Shown here in pieces: positions 1 to 12,176 of a stretch of 64,000 bases of DNA. The translations under genes and the position numbers were made by a program. The notes beneath the pieces are model-generated. The model was not told where the DNA came from. It made no database searches and saw only the letters and a list, made by a program, of their open reading frames with translations. Position 1 is the stretch's first letter. Every line of letters begins with the position of its first letter. The DNA is from Saussurea involucrata (taxonomy: Eukaryota > Streptophyta > Magnoliopsida > Asterales > Asteraceae). The stretch spans positions 184,744,784 through 184,808,783 of the forward strand of contig CM066320.1 in NCBI GenBank assembly GCA_033807775.1. The letters run 5' to 3'.

Positions 1-268
1 CATGGCCCAGATAAATGACATGGATGATCCTGAAGGTCACCCCCTCTCAACTGCTCTAGTACCAGCTAAGTGCTTCTCATCTTCTTCACAGAATTGACAG
101 GTAATCTACCAAAGATGTCTTTTCTTCTAATCATCACCCTTCTTGTTCCATTCAAACACTCTACCTCCCTCCTCCATCCCACTAAATATTCACACTCACC
201 AAATATTCCCTTCTCTCCCTTCTATGTGAATCTTTTGTCTTTTATAAAACCCAAAGAAATTTGAAGAA

Positions 269-362
269 GGCTTGGCCGATCCATGTTGGGTCACTGTAAT
301 GAAAGAAGAACTCTCTCATTTTGAAAGAGGTCTATGTGAAACAACCTCCTGGTCTTGAAGAT
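269..362 (+). pseudogene. Copia reverse transcriptase remnant
   Basis: Two pieces of a Copia RT lie side by side. Bases 269-328 read GLADPCWVTVMKEELSHFER, matching the start of the Copia RT domain (DPxWVxAMxEELxxFER). In the next frame, from 327, EVYVKQPPGLED matches the motif that normally follows the first catalytic aspartate, roughly 100 residues later. The intervening RT segment has therefore been deleted, with a frame change at the junction. No function is possible. Confidence 0.7.
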
Positions 363-470
363 CACTCTTGAAGATGACTTGAAGACCCACATCTGAAGAT
401 TACTCTTGAAGATTGAAGATGTTTGCTTTCCTTAAATCTTTCGAAGATCATTGTCAAAATCTTCCAAAAA

Positions 471-490
471 GAGAGAGAGAGAGAGAGAAA

Positions 491-517
<27 letters not shown>
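471..517 (+). repeat. (GA)n microsatellite
   Basis: Nearly pure GA dinucleotide tract with two short AAA interruptions, inside the COP1 interior. Confidence 0.9.
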
Positions 518-521
<4 letters not shown>

Positions 522-1007
522 AATAATAATAAAAAAAAAAGTCAAAATGATAGTAAACTACATATTTTTGTTAAACTTTAAACCCATTTTGAAAATCCAT
601 CTTGATGGCATCATCAAGATGATGTCATCTTGCTACATCATCACTCCATAACTTTTTTTTTTCTCATTTTTGCTGCCGACACAAACCCAAACCCATCACC
701 TTTACTCCATTTTCTTTTGCCAAACTCAAGTCACCACAACCCTTCTCACCCCTTTGTTCTTTATTTATTTAATTTTTTTTTGCCAACAAAGAATTAATAA
801 AAAAACCTTCCCCCTTGTCGACGCCCTTTCTGCCGACGTGTTTCCCCCACACCTCTTTTTGTCTAAATCCCAAACCTTCCTAATTTGTTTTACCTTTTAA
901 TTTTTTTTTGGCCGAACCTTTTCCCTCCTTTTTCTGCCGAATAGCAACCCAAAACACCCTTATCGGCACTGCCGACACACAACCACACACACACCGACGC
1001 ATTCGAA

Positions 1008-1225
1008 CCCCCCCTTCCCGCTACCCCCCCCTTCCCGCTACCCCCACCTTCCCGAACCCCACCTTCCCGCTACCCCCTTCCCGAACACGCCCCCCCTTCC
1101 CGAACACGCCCCCCCTTCCCGACCCCCCTCCCCTTCCCGACCCCCCCTTGCCGCTACCCCCCCTTCCCGAACCCCCCCTTGCCGCTACTCTCCTTCCCGA
1201 ACACCCCCCCCTGCCGCTACTCTCC
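1008..1225 (+). repeat. C-rich minisatellite
   Basis: Degenerate tandem copies of units such as CCCCCCCTTCCCGAACACG and CCCCCTTGCCGCTAC, about 15-20 bp each. The strongly C-biased strand gives long accidental open frames rich in Pro or Gly on both strands; I do not treat these as genes. It lies in the COP1 interior between the RT remnant and the 3' LTR. Confidence 0.8.
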
Positions 1226-2140
1226 TTCCCGAACACCCTCTCTCGTCGAACACCCACCCTTCCCATTAATCTCCTCTCATTTTTTAAGACTCACTCCCTT
1301 CTCTCTCTCTCTCCTACTTTTTCTATTCTCCATACATCTCATCCTACACCCTAAACCTTATATCGCCTATCACACTCAACCTTCTCTACATCTTATTACC
1401 CAACATATTTTTCCCTCTCATTTCTTCACATCTCTCATCTTCCATCTTTCTCTCATCCTGACTTTATGTATAACTTCAAAAAAAAAATAAAAAAAATTAC
1501 ACATCAGTTGCCGATTTTTCTACATCATGGCCGATATTTCATCTTAGTGTGTTTCCTTCGTCGGCCGCTGAGGGGGAGAATTCATCTGAGGGTGAGCAAC
1601 ATCAACCCTAGTACTCATATCCAGCGTCCAACTCAAAAAAAAATGAGAAAATCGGCGGACCGGTCAAGGGAGAGCACATCAGTCCGGGCGGATCTAACTG
1701 AGGGGGAGCAAAACAAAGACAAAGGATGATGCTGAACAGGAAGAGCTGAAGATGCCAACAAAAGAAAGAAGATGCAAGAGATGGCCAGAAGCATCCTGAG
1801 GCTGATTCACTCAAACTCAACCCTCCCTCAAAGAATCCTCAAGGCTTCTGATCAAAATGAAGAATCCTCAAGCAGACACAAGTTTCAACTTGCCCCTCCA
1901 AAGATGCAAGTAATTTTTGTTCTGTTCATATTGTCTATACTTCTTTTCTTTTTTCTTTCATTTGTTTGTACAGCTATACTTTACCATTTCTTCTTACTTG
2001 TAAATGTTAGATACAAAAAAAAATATAAAAAGAACAAAAAGAATGGACTATGTGAAAAGAACCCAAAAGAGTAAACAAGGGTCAAAAATGATTTATTCAG
2101 TGTTTACTTCTCAGATTCTAAGTATGGATGTCATCCTCAA

Positions 2141-2152
2141 ATAGGGGGAGAT
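2141..2152 (+). other. COP1 polypurine tract
   Basis: ATAGGGGGAGAT sits immediately before the 3' LTR, where plus-strand priming is expected. Similar tracts occur upstream at 1571-1578 (AGGGGGAG) and 1701-1708 (AGGGGGAG). Repeated purine tracts upstream of the 3' LTR are a reported trait of Sireviruses. Confidence 0.7.
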
Positions 2153-3147
2153 TGTTGGGTCACTTAGATTTGAAGATGACCTCAGTCTCTCAATTTCACA
2201 GTTCATACTTAGAATAATTTTTAGGTTCAAGCAGTTTAATTGTATAAAAATGTTCGGTGAAGTCGAAGATCAACTGAAGAAACAAAGTAGAAGTATATCT
2301 TCAAAGCGGATTGAAGATAGACTTCTCAACCAAAGATTAAGCTGCTACTTGAAGACTTCCTAAAGTCTTAGGCCAGTTCACTTGAAGTTTTTGAAGACAT
2401 GTTGGAAGATGAAATGTTAGGCAAGATCTTTGAAGAAGATAACATGTTAGCAAAATCCTTGAAGACATGTTAGGGATATCTTCGGCAAGATCTTTGAAGA
2501 AGATAACATGTTAGGCAAAATCCTTGAAGACATGTTAGGCATATCTTCGGCAAGATCTTTGAAGAAGATAACATGTTAGGCAAAATCCTTGAAAACATGT
2601 TAGGCATATCTTCGGCAAAGAAGTCTTCGGCAAAGAAATTTCAAAGGTTCTTTGGATTTCTTATCTCTTTCAAGAAACTTCAGCTTCAACAAGCAGGTCA
2701 ACGCTTCAGGACAAATGAGAGCAAAGACAAAAGTACATCCCAGTACTTTTTAGAAGACTGCTTCCATCCTGCCTTCCAAGATCTCCTTGACAAGTGTCCA
2801 TTGCATTTAATGCATGAGGCACTATAAAAGAAGATCATCTTCAACCTTGCATCTCACCAGTTTACACAACTCTCAAGCTTTCAAGTGCTGGCATCTCTCT
2901 CTCTCTCAAGAAGATAATTGTTTTCTTAGTGTTTTACAATTGTTCTTATTCTCTGTGTGTCTGTGTGTAAGATTGTTTGAACTGATTTATCTGTTCTGTT
3001 CCGCAACAATCTTTAAGTTTTCTATGTGTAATTCTTATTTGAAGTTTTCAATAAAAGAATTAAATTAAGTGAAAATTTTTGTGTATTGTATTCAACCCCC
3101 CTTCTACAATACTTGTTTACCATTGCTAATCCTAGCTGGGACCAACA
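2153..3147 (+). repeat. COP1 3' LTR (995 bp)
   Basis: Begins TGTTGGGTCAC and ends GGGACCAACA. A TATA-like TATAAAAG lies at 2823-2830, about 15 bp after a TGCATTTAATGCATG block, and an AATAAA-type signal lies near 3048. The C-run TTCAACCCCCCTTCTA near the end is shared with the SIR LTR. The words GAAGAT and TTGAAGA are very frequent. Confidence 0.85.
2422..2625 (+). repeat. Tandem repeat in COP1 LTR, about 65 bp x 3
   Basis: Three copies start at CAAGATCTTTGAAGAAGA (2422, 2486, 2551), each followed by AACATGTTAGGC and ATATCTTCGGCAA. The last copy decays into short TCTTCGGCAAAGAA duplications. It lies upstream of the TATA-like box, in the U3 part of the LTR. Confidence 0.85.
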
Positions 3148-3232
3148 ATAGTATGTATGAGTTGAGCCGTTTATGGCGTTATGAATTAAAGAAGTAGCCT
3201 GTACCTTGTATTATTGGTATTGGGTCGTTACA
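3148..3232 (+). repeat. GYP-B 5' LTR remnant
   Basis: Aligns over 85 bp with 37563-37647, the end of the 3' LTR, and ends GGGTCGTTACA. The rest of this LTR lies beyond COP1, outside the window. Confidence 0.85.
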
Positions 3233-3234
3233 AA

Positions 3235-3252
3235 TGGTATCAGAGCCCTAGT
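3235..3252 (+). other. GYP-B primer binding site (tRNA-iMet)
   Basis: TGGTATCAGAGCCCTAGT, two bases after the LTR end, matches the complement of the 3' end of plant initiator-Met tRNA. Confidence 0.85.
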
Positions 3253-3828
3253 TTAAGGGATTTAGGTGACCGGACGGGCCTAAACTTAAACTGTGGTATA
3301 GAAAGACACATCTGAGATGTAGGAAGCCTTTAGAGAAAACCGTAATCATCGAGGATTTAGGATGATGGTGGTGAGGACTTTCATGTAAGGTAAATTCAAA
3401 TCACATCTGGCCAATGTCATTATGAATTTACAGGTGCATGGGTGTGCTTGATCACTGTTGTCCTGATAGTCGAGGGAGGTGTTAGTGTGTGGAGAGTAAT
3501 GGTAATGTGTGGAGTGCTAACCAGGTCGTGATATCAACGGTTTAGCGTGTTGTGCAGCTTATACTTGTGTGATTGAGGACGCTATCTATAAAGTGTAATG
3601 TTTGAATGTGTGGGGTAAGTGCCGTGTGAGGTAGAATCTTTAGGGTTCTTCAAGGAGATAATAGATTGGAGGTGAGCTCCTAAGCTCTGATGAGTCTTTA
3701 GTCTGGGAGTTTACGTTGTCAGTGAACGGAGATCTTGAGAGTTTTGACTCAAGGATTGGTTGGTCGAGATGTGCTCACTTACTCTCTAGTTAGAGGAAGA
3801 GTGCCGAGGTTAGTTGAAGAATGATAGA
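3253..3828 (+). other. GYP-B leader, non-coding
   Basis: No ORF of note. Contains the usual post-PBS text (TTTAAGGGATTTAGGTGACC) and G-rich untranslated sequence up to the GYP-A insertion. The last five bases, ATAGA at 3824-3828, are the left copy of the GYP-A target duplication. Confidence 0.7.
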
Positions 3829-3984
3829 TGTAACACCCCGAATCTTGTAATATTCATTAGGAGGTTTTTGTGAAAATTCATGCATGCAAGCTCGACCTTT
3901 TAGCCAACTTATCTCACGAGCTCGAAAAATCGGTTTCGGGATGGAAGATGGTCGTCGGACAGCAACTGGGGCATGGTGAGCGAC

Positions 3985-4135
3985 TATGACACGCAAGAAT
4001 GACCATGTCATTGTCGCGGTGGCATTGTCGTGATGGTGGGACAAAATGAGCAAATCGGACAGAAACTGGTACACGGGTCGCGACTATGACCAGCGACTAT
4101 GACCTGGTCATTGTCGCGGTGTCATTGTCGCGGTC
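3985..4135 (+). repeat. Short inverted and direct repeats in GYP-A LTR
   Basis: Three GCGACTATGAC boxes alternate with GTCATTGTCGCGG boxes. At 4092-4117, GCGACTATGACC is followed directly by TGGTCATTGTCGC, a near-perfect 12-bp stem with almost no loop. The same block recurs in LTR2 at about 10355-10505. Confidence 0.75.
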
Positions 4136-6176
4136 GGGAGCTGGAAGTGATAAAAACCATTTTAACCTCTTTCTCTTCTCATTTCATTCTCACTCTCGAT
4201 TCTCTTCATCTCCCTCACTCTTTCTCAGTCGATTTCTCTCAAGAAAACACCATCCCCTCCCCTCTCCTTACTCTTTACTTCACCAAATCAAACCCTCTTC
4301 CTCCATTGTTGGTCATCTTGGAAGCTTGGAGCTTTTGTGGATACTAGGAGCTCGTTTGTGAAGATTTCAATGGTTGAGGTAATCTTTCCTTACCCAATAG
4401 TTGTTATGATGGTTGATTTCATCTTCTTTCTATCTTGTGATGTTGTGGGTCGATTTTGGTGATGATGGGTTAAGGAAATATGGTTTTATTCATCTATAAG
4501 AAATAGGGTTTGGTAAGTTGGGGGTTTTGATGTTTTATGGTTAGGGAATGATTCCTTATGGTTGGATTGTGATATTGATGGTTGGGATTTCATAAATATA
4601 GGTTTTGGAAGTTTTGGCTTGAAGATGCAAACTTCATCAAAGGAGCTTACGTTGGAGAAACTCTAGATTTAGCATAAATCTAGCAAGGTGAGTTCAAGTT
4701 ACTTTGCGAAAACGTTGTACATGCCAAAATGAGTATTTTACAAATATGTGTGTGTTTTACTTGAAAATGTATATGGTTGAGTTATTTGGTAGATTTAACT
4801 CTTTTTGAAGTGTTATCTTCATAAATGTGTAAAACACCATATTTGGGGATTTTGGATGTTTGGATGGTTAGAAACCATAATTTGGATTTAAAAGATTAAT
4901 TGCTCAAAATGAGGTTTGTTTGGTGGTTTAATCATATATGTGTAAATGATTTTGTAAACCATTTGAGAAAATGCACTTGTAAGTGTTACGTGTCATTGTG
5001 AGAATTATAAGGGTGTAAGTCCTTTGGGAAAACCCTTTTGTTTAACCCGTGATGAGTTTTGGGGTTAATGATGATTTTGTGGTATTGCTTGCCTAAACAA
5101 TGTTTAAATGAGTTTTTGACCAACGTATGGGTCTAGCAAGCTTGGAGCACTTTGCTCGGTTTTGACCGTGAGTAAGTCTTGGGGACAATTGTCCGGTTTA
5201 AATGGCTCGATGTGGAGTCTTGTTGGTGGGTTGCTTTTATTGCACCGTTTTGCATTTATTGCACGTATAGATGTTTTACATGCTTGGGTGAGTGAGTCAT
5301 TCCGTGATAGGCATGTTGTCGGTAGACTGTATTGCATTGGATCCATAGGCATGTTAGTCAGTCGTCGGTAATGGTCGGTTGGATATCTCGGGGTTGGACC
5401 TCGGTATCCATATTTTATGACCGTGACTTTCCAGTAGGCACTAGGAGTATATTGTCTTGGGCACTTACCTTGGAGGTTTGTGTAGCGATCCACGCCTTCG
5501 GGATGTATACCTTGGAGGTAGTCCCGATGTTCCGGGCCTTGAGGCGTTACCAAGTAGGTAGACGTCAAGGTGTATCCTCAATTACGGTGTAACTTGGCTT
5601 CGTAGAGCAGAGTCGTGGAATAGGCCAGACGTATGTGGTAATTCCCGATTTCGTTGGGAGGGCAGAGATAGGCATAACGTAACTTGTAATCTCTACTCCC
5701 AGTTATGCGATGAACGTTGTATAGGTGGTATACTTATGTGTTGCCTCCACCTTCAACGGATACGGGTCTCCCCCGTTTATGGTATTTGATCTTTATTACA
5801 TTTTACGATTGCGTGAGTATTGCTTCGTATTATGTTTTAAATAAAGAGTTATATTTAATGGACGATTTCCGTGTTTTATGGGTTGAGTATGTTTTGTCAA
5901 CCGTATGTGAAGGTTTTGCCTAAATTAGTTTTATTCACGTATTTGGGTGAATTGGGATTCGTAACTCATTTTGGAAAACGCTTACACTTTTGGGAAGGAT
6001 TCCCATGGATTTTGGGTGCGTTGGAAAATGAGTCATTTATGTCCGTTTTGGGAAAACTCTTTGGAAATGATAATCTCTGTCGCAATCTTTCGTTTAAAGA
6101 TTTATCTGAATCATGACTATAATTATTAACTTCCGATTTATGTTTTATATAGTCATGATAAAATGCTTGAACTCAC

Positions 6177-6190
6177 TAGGCGTAAGTCTA
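6177..6190 (+). other. Conserved LTR hairpin, GYP-A LTR1
   Basis: TAGGC-GTAA-GTCTA, 305 bp before the LTR end. Five base pairs including one G-U, with a GNRA-type loop. Followed by ACCC and, 34 bases downstream, CAGGT. Confidence 0.6.
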
Positions 6191-6498
6191 ACCCTTTTTA
6201 TTTGTCGGCATGTGCAACACGCTCAGGTTGGGGTAGCTCTAGCTACGTTGTGAAGTGGAGAGTGCTAGTAGAGTGCACGAGAGGTGACTTGATTAGTGAA
6301 GTATACCGCATTTGTTTGGACTAGCAACTTGTGTTATGTTAAGTAGCACCCGTTTAAGTTGTTTTATGATGGGAATTATAATGTTTTAAATTCCGAGGTA
6401 TTTTGAGGAATGAACTGTAGAGATGATTTATTGTATTTAGTTATTGTGTAGAATTTTTTTTATTAGTTGCTCTTTCCAAAATTGAGGGTGTTGCAAGT

Positions 6499-6510
6499 TG
6501 GTATCAGAGC
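6499..6510 (+). other. GYP-A primer binding site (tRNA-iMet)
   Basis: TGGTATCAGAGC, a few bases after the LTR1 end, on the plus strand; this sets the element's orientation. Confidence 0.85.
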
Positions 6511-9500
6511 ATAAGTTTGAGAGATTTAGGTGTTGATTTTGGATACCTAGACTCAAACTAGCGTTTGTTTAAGTAAATGAGAGTGAAATTCACCTTTAGG
6601 CACTTTAAGATAGGATGTTTGAGATCAATGGATGTTGTTAGAAACGAGAATCCCGTCGAGAGTAGCAAGGATAATCATGTACGATTCGTTCATAGTGACA
6701 CCTGGCCAGTGTCATGGTGAACCTACTAGTACATGTGCATGCTTGAATTGCTTTCATGTGATGATCGTTGGGGTAGTGAAGGAGGTTCTAAGCTAGTAGT
6801 CGTTGGAATAGATGGACGATGCTAGTATTAGTCACTTAGAGTGACGATAAGCATGATGTTGCTATAAGAAGACCATTTCGGGTCAAGATTGATGGTAGAA
6901 ATAGAACCATAGGCTTATTGAGCCAACTTTGATTTGAGGAAAAAACCGTAAGGTTAATTGATGTATTCCCTAACTTTCCTTAAGAGGTTTGATTATCCGG
7001 ACGACAATAGTGGACCTGAGGGATTTGGAGGAGTATGAGTTGAGACGTTGAAAGCGGACTAAATCATGCACAAAATTTATTTTGGAAATAAATTGCATTA
7101 ATTATTTCTTGTGTTTCGAATCCATACGTGGATTGTGTTACAAATTTTGAGAAATGTTTGGCGCACACACAAGATTTCAAAATATGGTTTTAAAAGTGCA
7201 TGAAGTCGTTTTATTGCGGGAGTTGCAAACTCCGTCGGGATTGTTTTGTCTTACTTCGTGTTGTTCAACATTTGTTTTGGATGTAATGACAATCGTATTT
7301 TTATGATGTTTGAGATGTTGGGCAATAACTACGGCTTGTGACTTTAACATTGGATCTCCTCCACATATGTTAGAGTTTGGACGGAAAGTTATTTTCCGTT
7401 ATGTCTATGTGAAACTATTTTGGGAATTTTGTTTAATGTGAGTTGTTAAACAATGTTATTTATGTGGTATTGCCATGGAAGGAATTTTGGAGTTTGGCAT
7501 TTTAGCCATGATTTTGCTTAATGCAATTTGATTTTTGGGAGGCACTACGTATGGTGCTATTTTGTTGACTTGGAGTCATTAAGTACGGGAGATTTCATGG
7601 AGTTGGTGTTATAACATTTTGTGTCGTGTGGGTATCGTTTTTTACAATGTGCATACTCCATGTATTTATGTGAAAAGTTTATGAGTTAAGTTGGGCATTT
7701 GGTCCCACTCGAGTTTTGTTGAGAAAAGTTACTTTTATGCCATAAGGCGACTAATAGGAGATGAGTTTGGATCTCTAGTGTTGCGTAACTTTTTTTTCAA
7801 AAGGTTTGTGCTACTAAGTATTTCGTTGCATATAGTTCAGTGTATGAATTGATTTATACGTGACTTAAGTGATGCATGAAAGAACATTTTTGGGGGCATT
7901 TCATAATAAATTGCTTGGTGCGCTTTTGGTCAATTATGTTTTATTACCATTTTATGTAAATGCGTTATATCGACTTAGGGGTATGCATAGCTTGGTAACC
8001 ATTGTTTCTCGACACTTTGATAAACGAGTCGTGCATGAAAATGTTTTATTAACTCCTTGCTTAAATGAGAGGCCATTTGGTCAAATGGATGTTTTGGTGT
8101 TATGAAAATCATGCATAAATTTGCAATGCTTTATATTTTAAGAATATAAATGCGTGAGCCATTGACATTTGGTTAATTTTGATTTGCCGATTATTTTGGG
8201 AGAATTGAAAATCCTTTTTGGTTTTTGAAGAAATGTGTATTTGGAGTATTTTTTTGACAAATACATTTTAAGTAATGATGTTTTGACGTTTTATGTTCCA
8301 AGTACGAAACTTTGAGGAAAATGCTTTGCGATGAAGATTTTAGAAAATTGTTTGGTATGTAACTATGGCGCGTGTAATTTCTTATGTTTTGAATATTGAC
8401 GCGCACCGTCAGTGCAATTTGAAATTCAAAAATAAGTTGAACCCTTTTTGATGTCAACTAATTATTAACAATTATTTTCCTCATATGTTTTAGAAAACGC
8501 ATCGTTGTGTGCAAGTTTGCCAAAGGCGTCTTATTCAAATGTCATTATAGGACCGAATGAGAAATTTTGGGAAATTGATTTAAAGAGTTTCAATTGTTGA
8601 AATTTGGTCGTGAACCATTTGATACATGTTATTTCGTTTCAAGAAAATTCCTAATGGAAATGTTACAAGCTTGCATGCCTGCCCCTATTTGAAGTTGTAT
8701 AATGTTTTAATCGATATTTTCGAGTGATGGAAACGTATGGGTTTTTGTATTAACTAAGGAAGTTGCACAAGTCATTTTGTTTTTTGACTAAGAGTATTGG
8801 TAAACCGTTCCATCGTTTTGTGTAATAAACTGACGCGCGCAAAATTTTGTTGGTGAACCTTGCCTCATGCCGTTTTATGGTTGGCAAGGAAATGTTGGGG
8901 TCGAATGTCGTTTGGAACGCTTTTGAAATACGTGCACACCTTGTGTTGCACCCCGTTTAAGGTTGAGCAGTCACTTTACATGCATGTCATGAGTCAATCC
9001 ATACTAGAACCGTGTCGGTTAAAATTATAAAAGAAGTTGTTTATTACGCTTTTGCGTTTTGTGGGTAAACTGAACTGCAATGAAACGAATTTCAACATGA
9101 TTTTCATATGTGGGACGAGCGTGCCCAGTTTTGCGTAACTACCGAACTGATAGTAGTAGTTTTGTGCGTACGGTTTATTTGATATGAAAATCTTAGTGTT
9201 GAAAATATTTTGTGAATGATTTTGATTAATTGGCATATTTATTGAATAACGCACTTGAAAACCTTGAACTCGTTAGGACCTTGGAAAGGGTATGTAACCC
9301 AGTTAAGGGTAAGTGCGTGTAGCACTGCGACGGTGGAAGGTTGGGTATTCCACGCGTGTTGGTATTATGAGCCGAATGATATCGGTAGCAAAGTAAATGT
9401 GTTTGTGGTACTTGGAAGGTTAGAATTGCGGTAACGCATTTCGAGGTTGGTACAACCGTTTTGTTGACGACCTTAGTTTTGTAGAAACCCTCGGTAAATG

Positions 9501-10198
9501 GAACTAATGTGTGGAGTCCTGTTAGAGTGCAAAGCTTGGTGATAATTAGGTGTCGACTTTTGGGCTTGAGGCCAAGCACCGTTAGTGTAATCGGGGGATT
9601 GTAGCCGATTTTAAAAGAATGATGGCAATGGTAGTAGTAATCTTAAGATGCTCTTTTGTGATAAGAGGATTTAGGGAAATGACTTTCCTTGCGTGGTAAG
9701 AGAAACTGTCAACTTGATGTTTGATAAGTGGACACATCCTTGGGATTGTGTAGCTGATGGGTCAGTAATGACCGTTTGTGTTAAAATTGGTGAGATCTGC
9801 TGAGAGTAAATACTAGTTCATTTGCGGGATTAGTGGAGAATTCCGAAGTTTTGGTTGATGTTGGTAGTGATTGAACGCCGGGCTGAATTAGAGAGAAAAG
9901 TTAAGAACATGTAAATGAGGTATGTTTGGGAAGTATGGAACATCTAAGGTTGGGAGACAACCGAAGTAGCCTAACTAGGAGTTATTCCTATGGTTAGAGT
10001 GTTCTTCCGGACATAAGTATAGTGTACTTGAAGAGTTTAGTTGGTAAGAAACCGTTCGAGGAATTATCTTATCGACTGTGCGGGGGAAATTAGATGTCAG
10101 TTAAGAACTGATGAAGTATGGTCGACGTTAAGCCGGTTAGCTTTGAGTTATAAAGGATATAGATTTCGAGGACGAAATCATTTTAAGGTTGGGAGGAT
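6511..10198 (+). other. GYP-A interior, no coding capacity
   Basis: About 3.7 kb with no open frame above roughly 120 codons on either strand and no recognisable gag, protease, RT or integrase motif. It is T-rich with scattered TTTTGTGT-like text. The final stretch ATTTCGAGGACGAAATCATT, followed by a purine-rich tract, precedes LTR2. I see no internal tandem array. Confidence 0.75.
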
Positions 10199-10856
10199 TG
10201 TAACACCCCGAATCTTGTAATATTCGTCAGGAGGTTTTTGTGAAAATTCATGCATGCAAGCTCGACCTTTTAGCCAACTTATCTCACGAGCTCGAAAAAT
10301 CGGTTTCGGGATGGAAGAAGTTCGTCGGACAACAACTGGGGCATGGTGAGCGACTATGACACGCGAGAATGACCATGTCATTGTCGCGGTGGCATTGTTG
10401 CGATGGTGGGACAAAATGAGCAAATCGGACAGAAACTGGTACACGGGTCGCGACTATGACCAGCGACTATGACCTGGTCATTGTCGCGGTGTCATTGTCG
10501 CGGTCGGGAGCTGGAAGTGATAAAAACCATTTTAACCTCTTTCTCTTCTCATTTCATTCTCACTCTCGATTCTCTTCATCTCCCTCACTCTTTCTTAGTC
10601 GATTTCTCTCAAGAAAACACCATCCCCTCCCCTCTCCTTCCTCTATACTTCACCAAATCAAACCCTCTTCCTCCATTGTTGGTCATCTTGGAAGCTTGGA
10701 GCTTTTGTGGATACTAGGAGCTCGTTTGTGAAGATTTCAATGGTTGAGGTAATCTTTCCTTACCCAATAGTTGTTATGATGGTTGATTTCATCTTCTTTC
10801 TATCTTGTGATGTTGTGGGTCGATTTTGGTGATGATCGGTTAAGGAAATATGGTTT
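10199..10856 (+). repeat. GYP-A 3' LTR, first part
   Basis: Matches LTR1 3829-4486 with a modest number of substitutions. It breaks at AAATATGGTTT, where the SIR left LTR begins. Confidence 0.9.
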
Positions 10857-11826
10857 TGTTGGTCCCGAAAGGCCTATACAAGTTTGTAGAAGGGGGGGGG
10901 GGGGGGGGTTGAATACAAACACACTATTTTACTTTTCTAAATTGTTTATTGATAAATCATTAACAATTTACAGCTTGTTGCGGAAACAAGATTAAGGATA
11001 AACCTAAATCTAAACAAGTTGGAACACTAAGGTTTCTTGCACTAAGAAAGATGAGGAGATTACTAATAAAATCCTATCTTAAGAGAGATTTGAACTTGTC
11101 CAGAGTTAGCAAGTTACTTCAAATGAAGTGAGTTCATCTCTTTATATACTGCATGCATTTAATGCAATTCAGTATACACTTTACACGTGTCATCAGCGGA
11201 TTGGTTGCATGTCATTGACCTTTGTTGACAACCTTAGTAGCCGCATGAATGAACAGTGTAGTATCAGAGTGGTTGTACGATTTCAGATTTTCGGAGGTTC
11301 TTTTCTGACATTTCGTACGGTGGCGTGCAAGGGAGGTTAAGACAAAAGTACTTTGTACGGAGGACTTCATGATCAGCTTTCGTTGATTCAACGATTATCA
11401 TTTACTATTCAGCGAATGATAAAGTTCAGCGATAGCTGAAGTCTTGTACTTGATACTTCACGTTGAGTGGACAAATCTGAGTCTTCGCAGATCCACATCA
11501 GTTCATTAGGAGACTTGTCGCTGGTTCTTGAGCTTAATCTTCGACTTCAGCGTAGAACCTTTGTTGACGTGAATCTTGTCTTCAGGGATCATAAGTAAAC
11601 AACTAACTTATTAGCGATCACCATAAGGACTGAACAGACTCAGCGATATGGTGAACAGTGTTCGCTGAATGTTTAATCTAAAAGAGCGAGAGTTCCTACC
11701 AGCAGTACTGTAAGATCTTAGTACTTATCAGCGATAGTGAAACTCTGATACATATTGTTTACTTACAATTTTCACTAAGTATTTAAGATAGGGTCATTAT
11801 CAAATCACTGAGGGTTTGGATCAACA
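10857..11826 (-). repeat. SIR left LTR (minus orientation, 970 bp)
   Basis: Reverse complement of 32225-33191, reading TGTTGATCC to GGGACCAACA on the minus strand. The three-base length difference lies in a homopolymer (17 G here, 14 C on the right). TATATAAAG and a TGCATTAAATGCATGC block are present as on the right. Confidence 0.92.
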
Positions 11827-11840
11827 ATCTCCCCCTATTT
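11827..11840 (-). other. SIR polypurine tract, left arm
   Basis: On the minus strand AAATAGGGGGAGAT directly precedes the LTR. It matches the right-arm tract and the tracts of COP1 and TRG. Confidence 0.8.
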
Positions 11841-12176
11841 GATTATGACATAGCAACAAAGAAAATTGCTATTTAATGAAAACATAAGGATAAAAAGAAC
11901 TCATAAAATATTTGTCCCTTTTACTGTTTTCTGGGATCTTTTCAGTACTGATGGAGTAAAGTACATTCGCTGAAATCTTTCTTTAAATCTTTGAATCAGG
12001 TTACAATTTGAATAAGAAAGATTACAAGTACAAGCGAAATAAATTACAAGTACTGAAGGATGACTGATACAATAGAGAATGAGGTGATTGTTGTCAGCCT
12101 TCAAAGGGTTCTTCCTTAATGAGAAGTTCATCAAGGGTTGTCTTTTCAGTTGGAATCATCCAGTCAGGAACCTTTT

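Larger units (their letters stand above)
1..3147 (+). mobile_element. COP1: 3' part of a degenerate Sirevirus-like Copia element
   Basis: The element runs off the left edge of the window. It shows a remnant of Copia reverse transcriptase, several purine tracts of the GAGGGGGAGA type, and a complete 3' LTR at 2153-3147. It is inserted in the 5' LTR of GYP-B: the bases after its end (ATAGTATGT) align with 37563 in the intact GYP-B LTR. The expected duplication ATAGT is seen only on the right, because the left end is outside the window. The interior carries simple repeats and no intact ORF. Sirevirus assignment is inferred from the purine-tract context (AAATAGGGGGAGATTGTTG) and the C-rich LTR end shared with SIR. 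Confidence 0.75.
3829..6495 (+). repeat. GYP-A 5' LTR (2667 bp)
   Basis: Starts TGTAACACCCCGAATC and ends GAGGGTGTTGCA. It differs from LTR2 at scattered sites. A short-motif array lies at about 3985-4135 and a GNRA-type hairpin at 6177-6190. Antisense frames such as 5104-5568 recur in both LTRs but resemble no known protein. Confidence 0.9.

Noticed and set aside
908..1354. Pro-rich frame over the C-rich minisatellite, and a Gly-rich frame on the other strand
   Set aside because: Low-complexity tandem DNA with a missing stop codon by composition; no start context and no homology.
3235..3252. tRNA gene
   Set aside because: This and the similar sites are only the 12-18 bases complementary to the initiator-Met tRNA end; no tRNA fold surrounds them.
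5104..5568. 154-codon antisense frame, also at 33411-33875
   Set aside because: It lies inside both GYP-A LTRs and is kept only because the LTRs are alike; no known motif.
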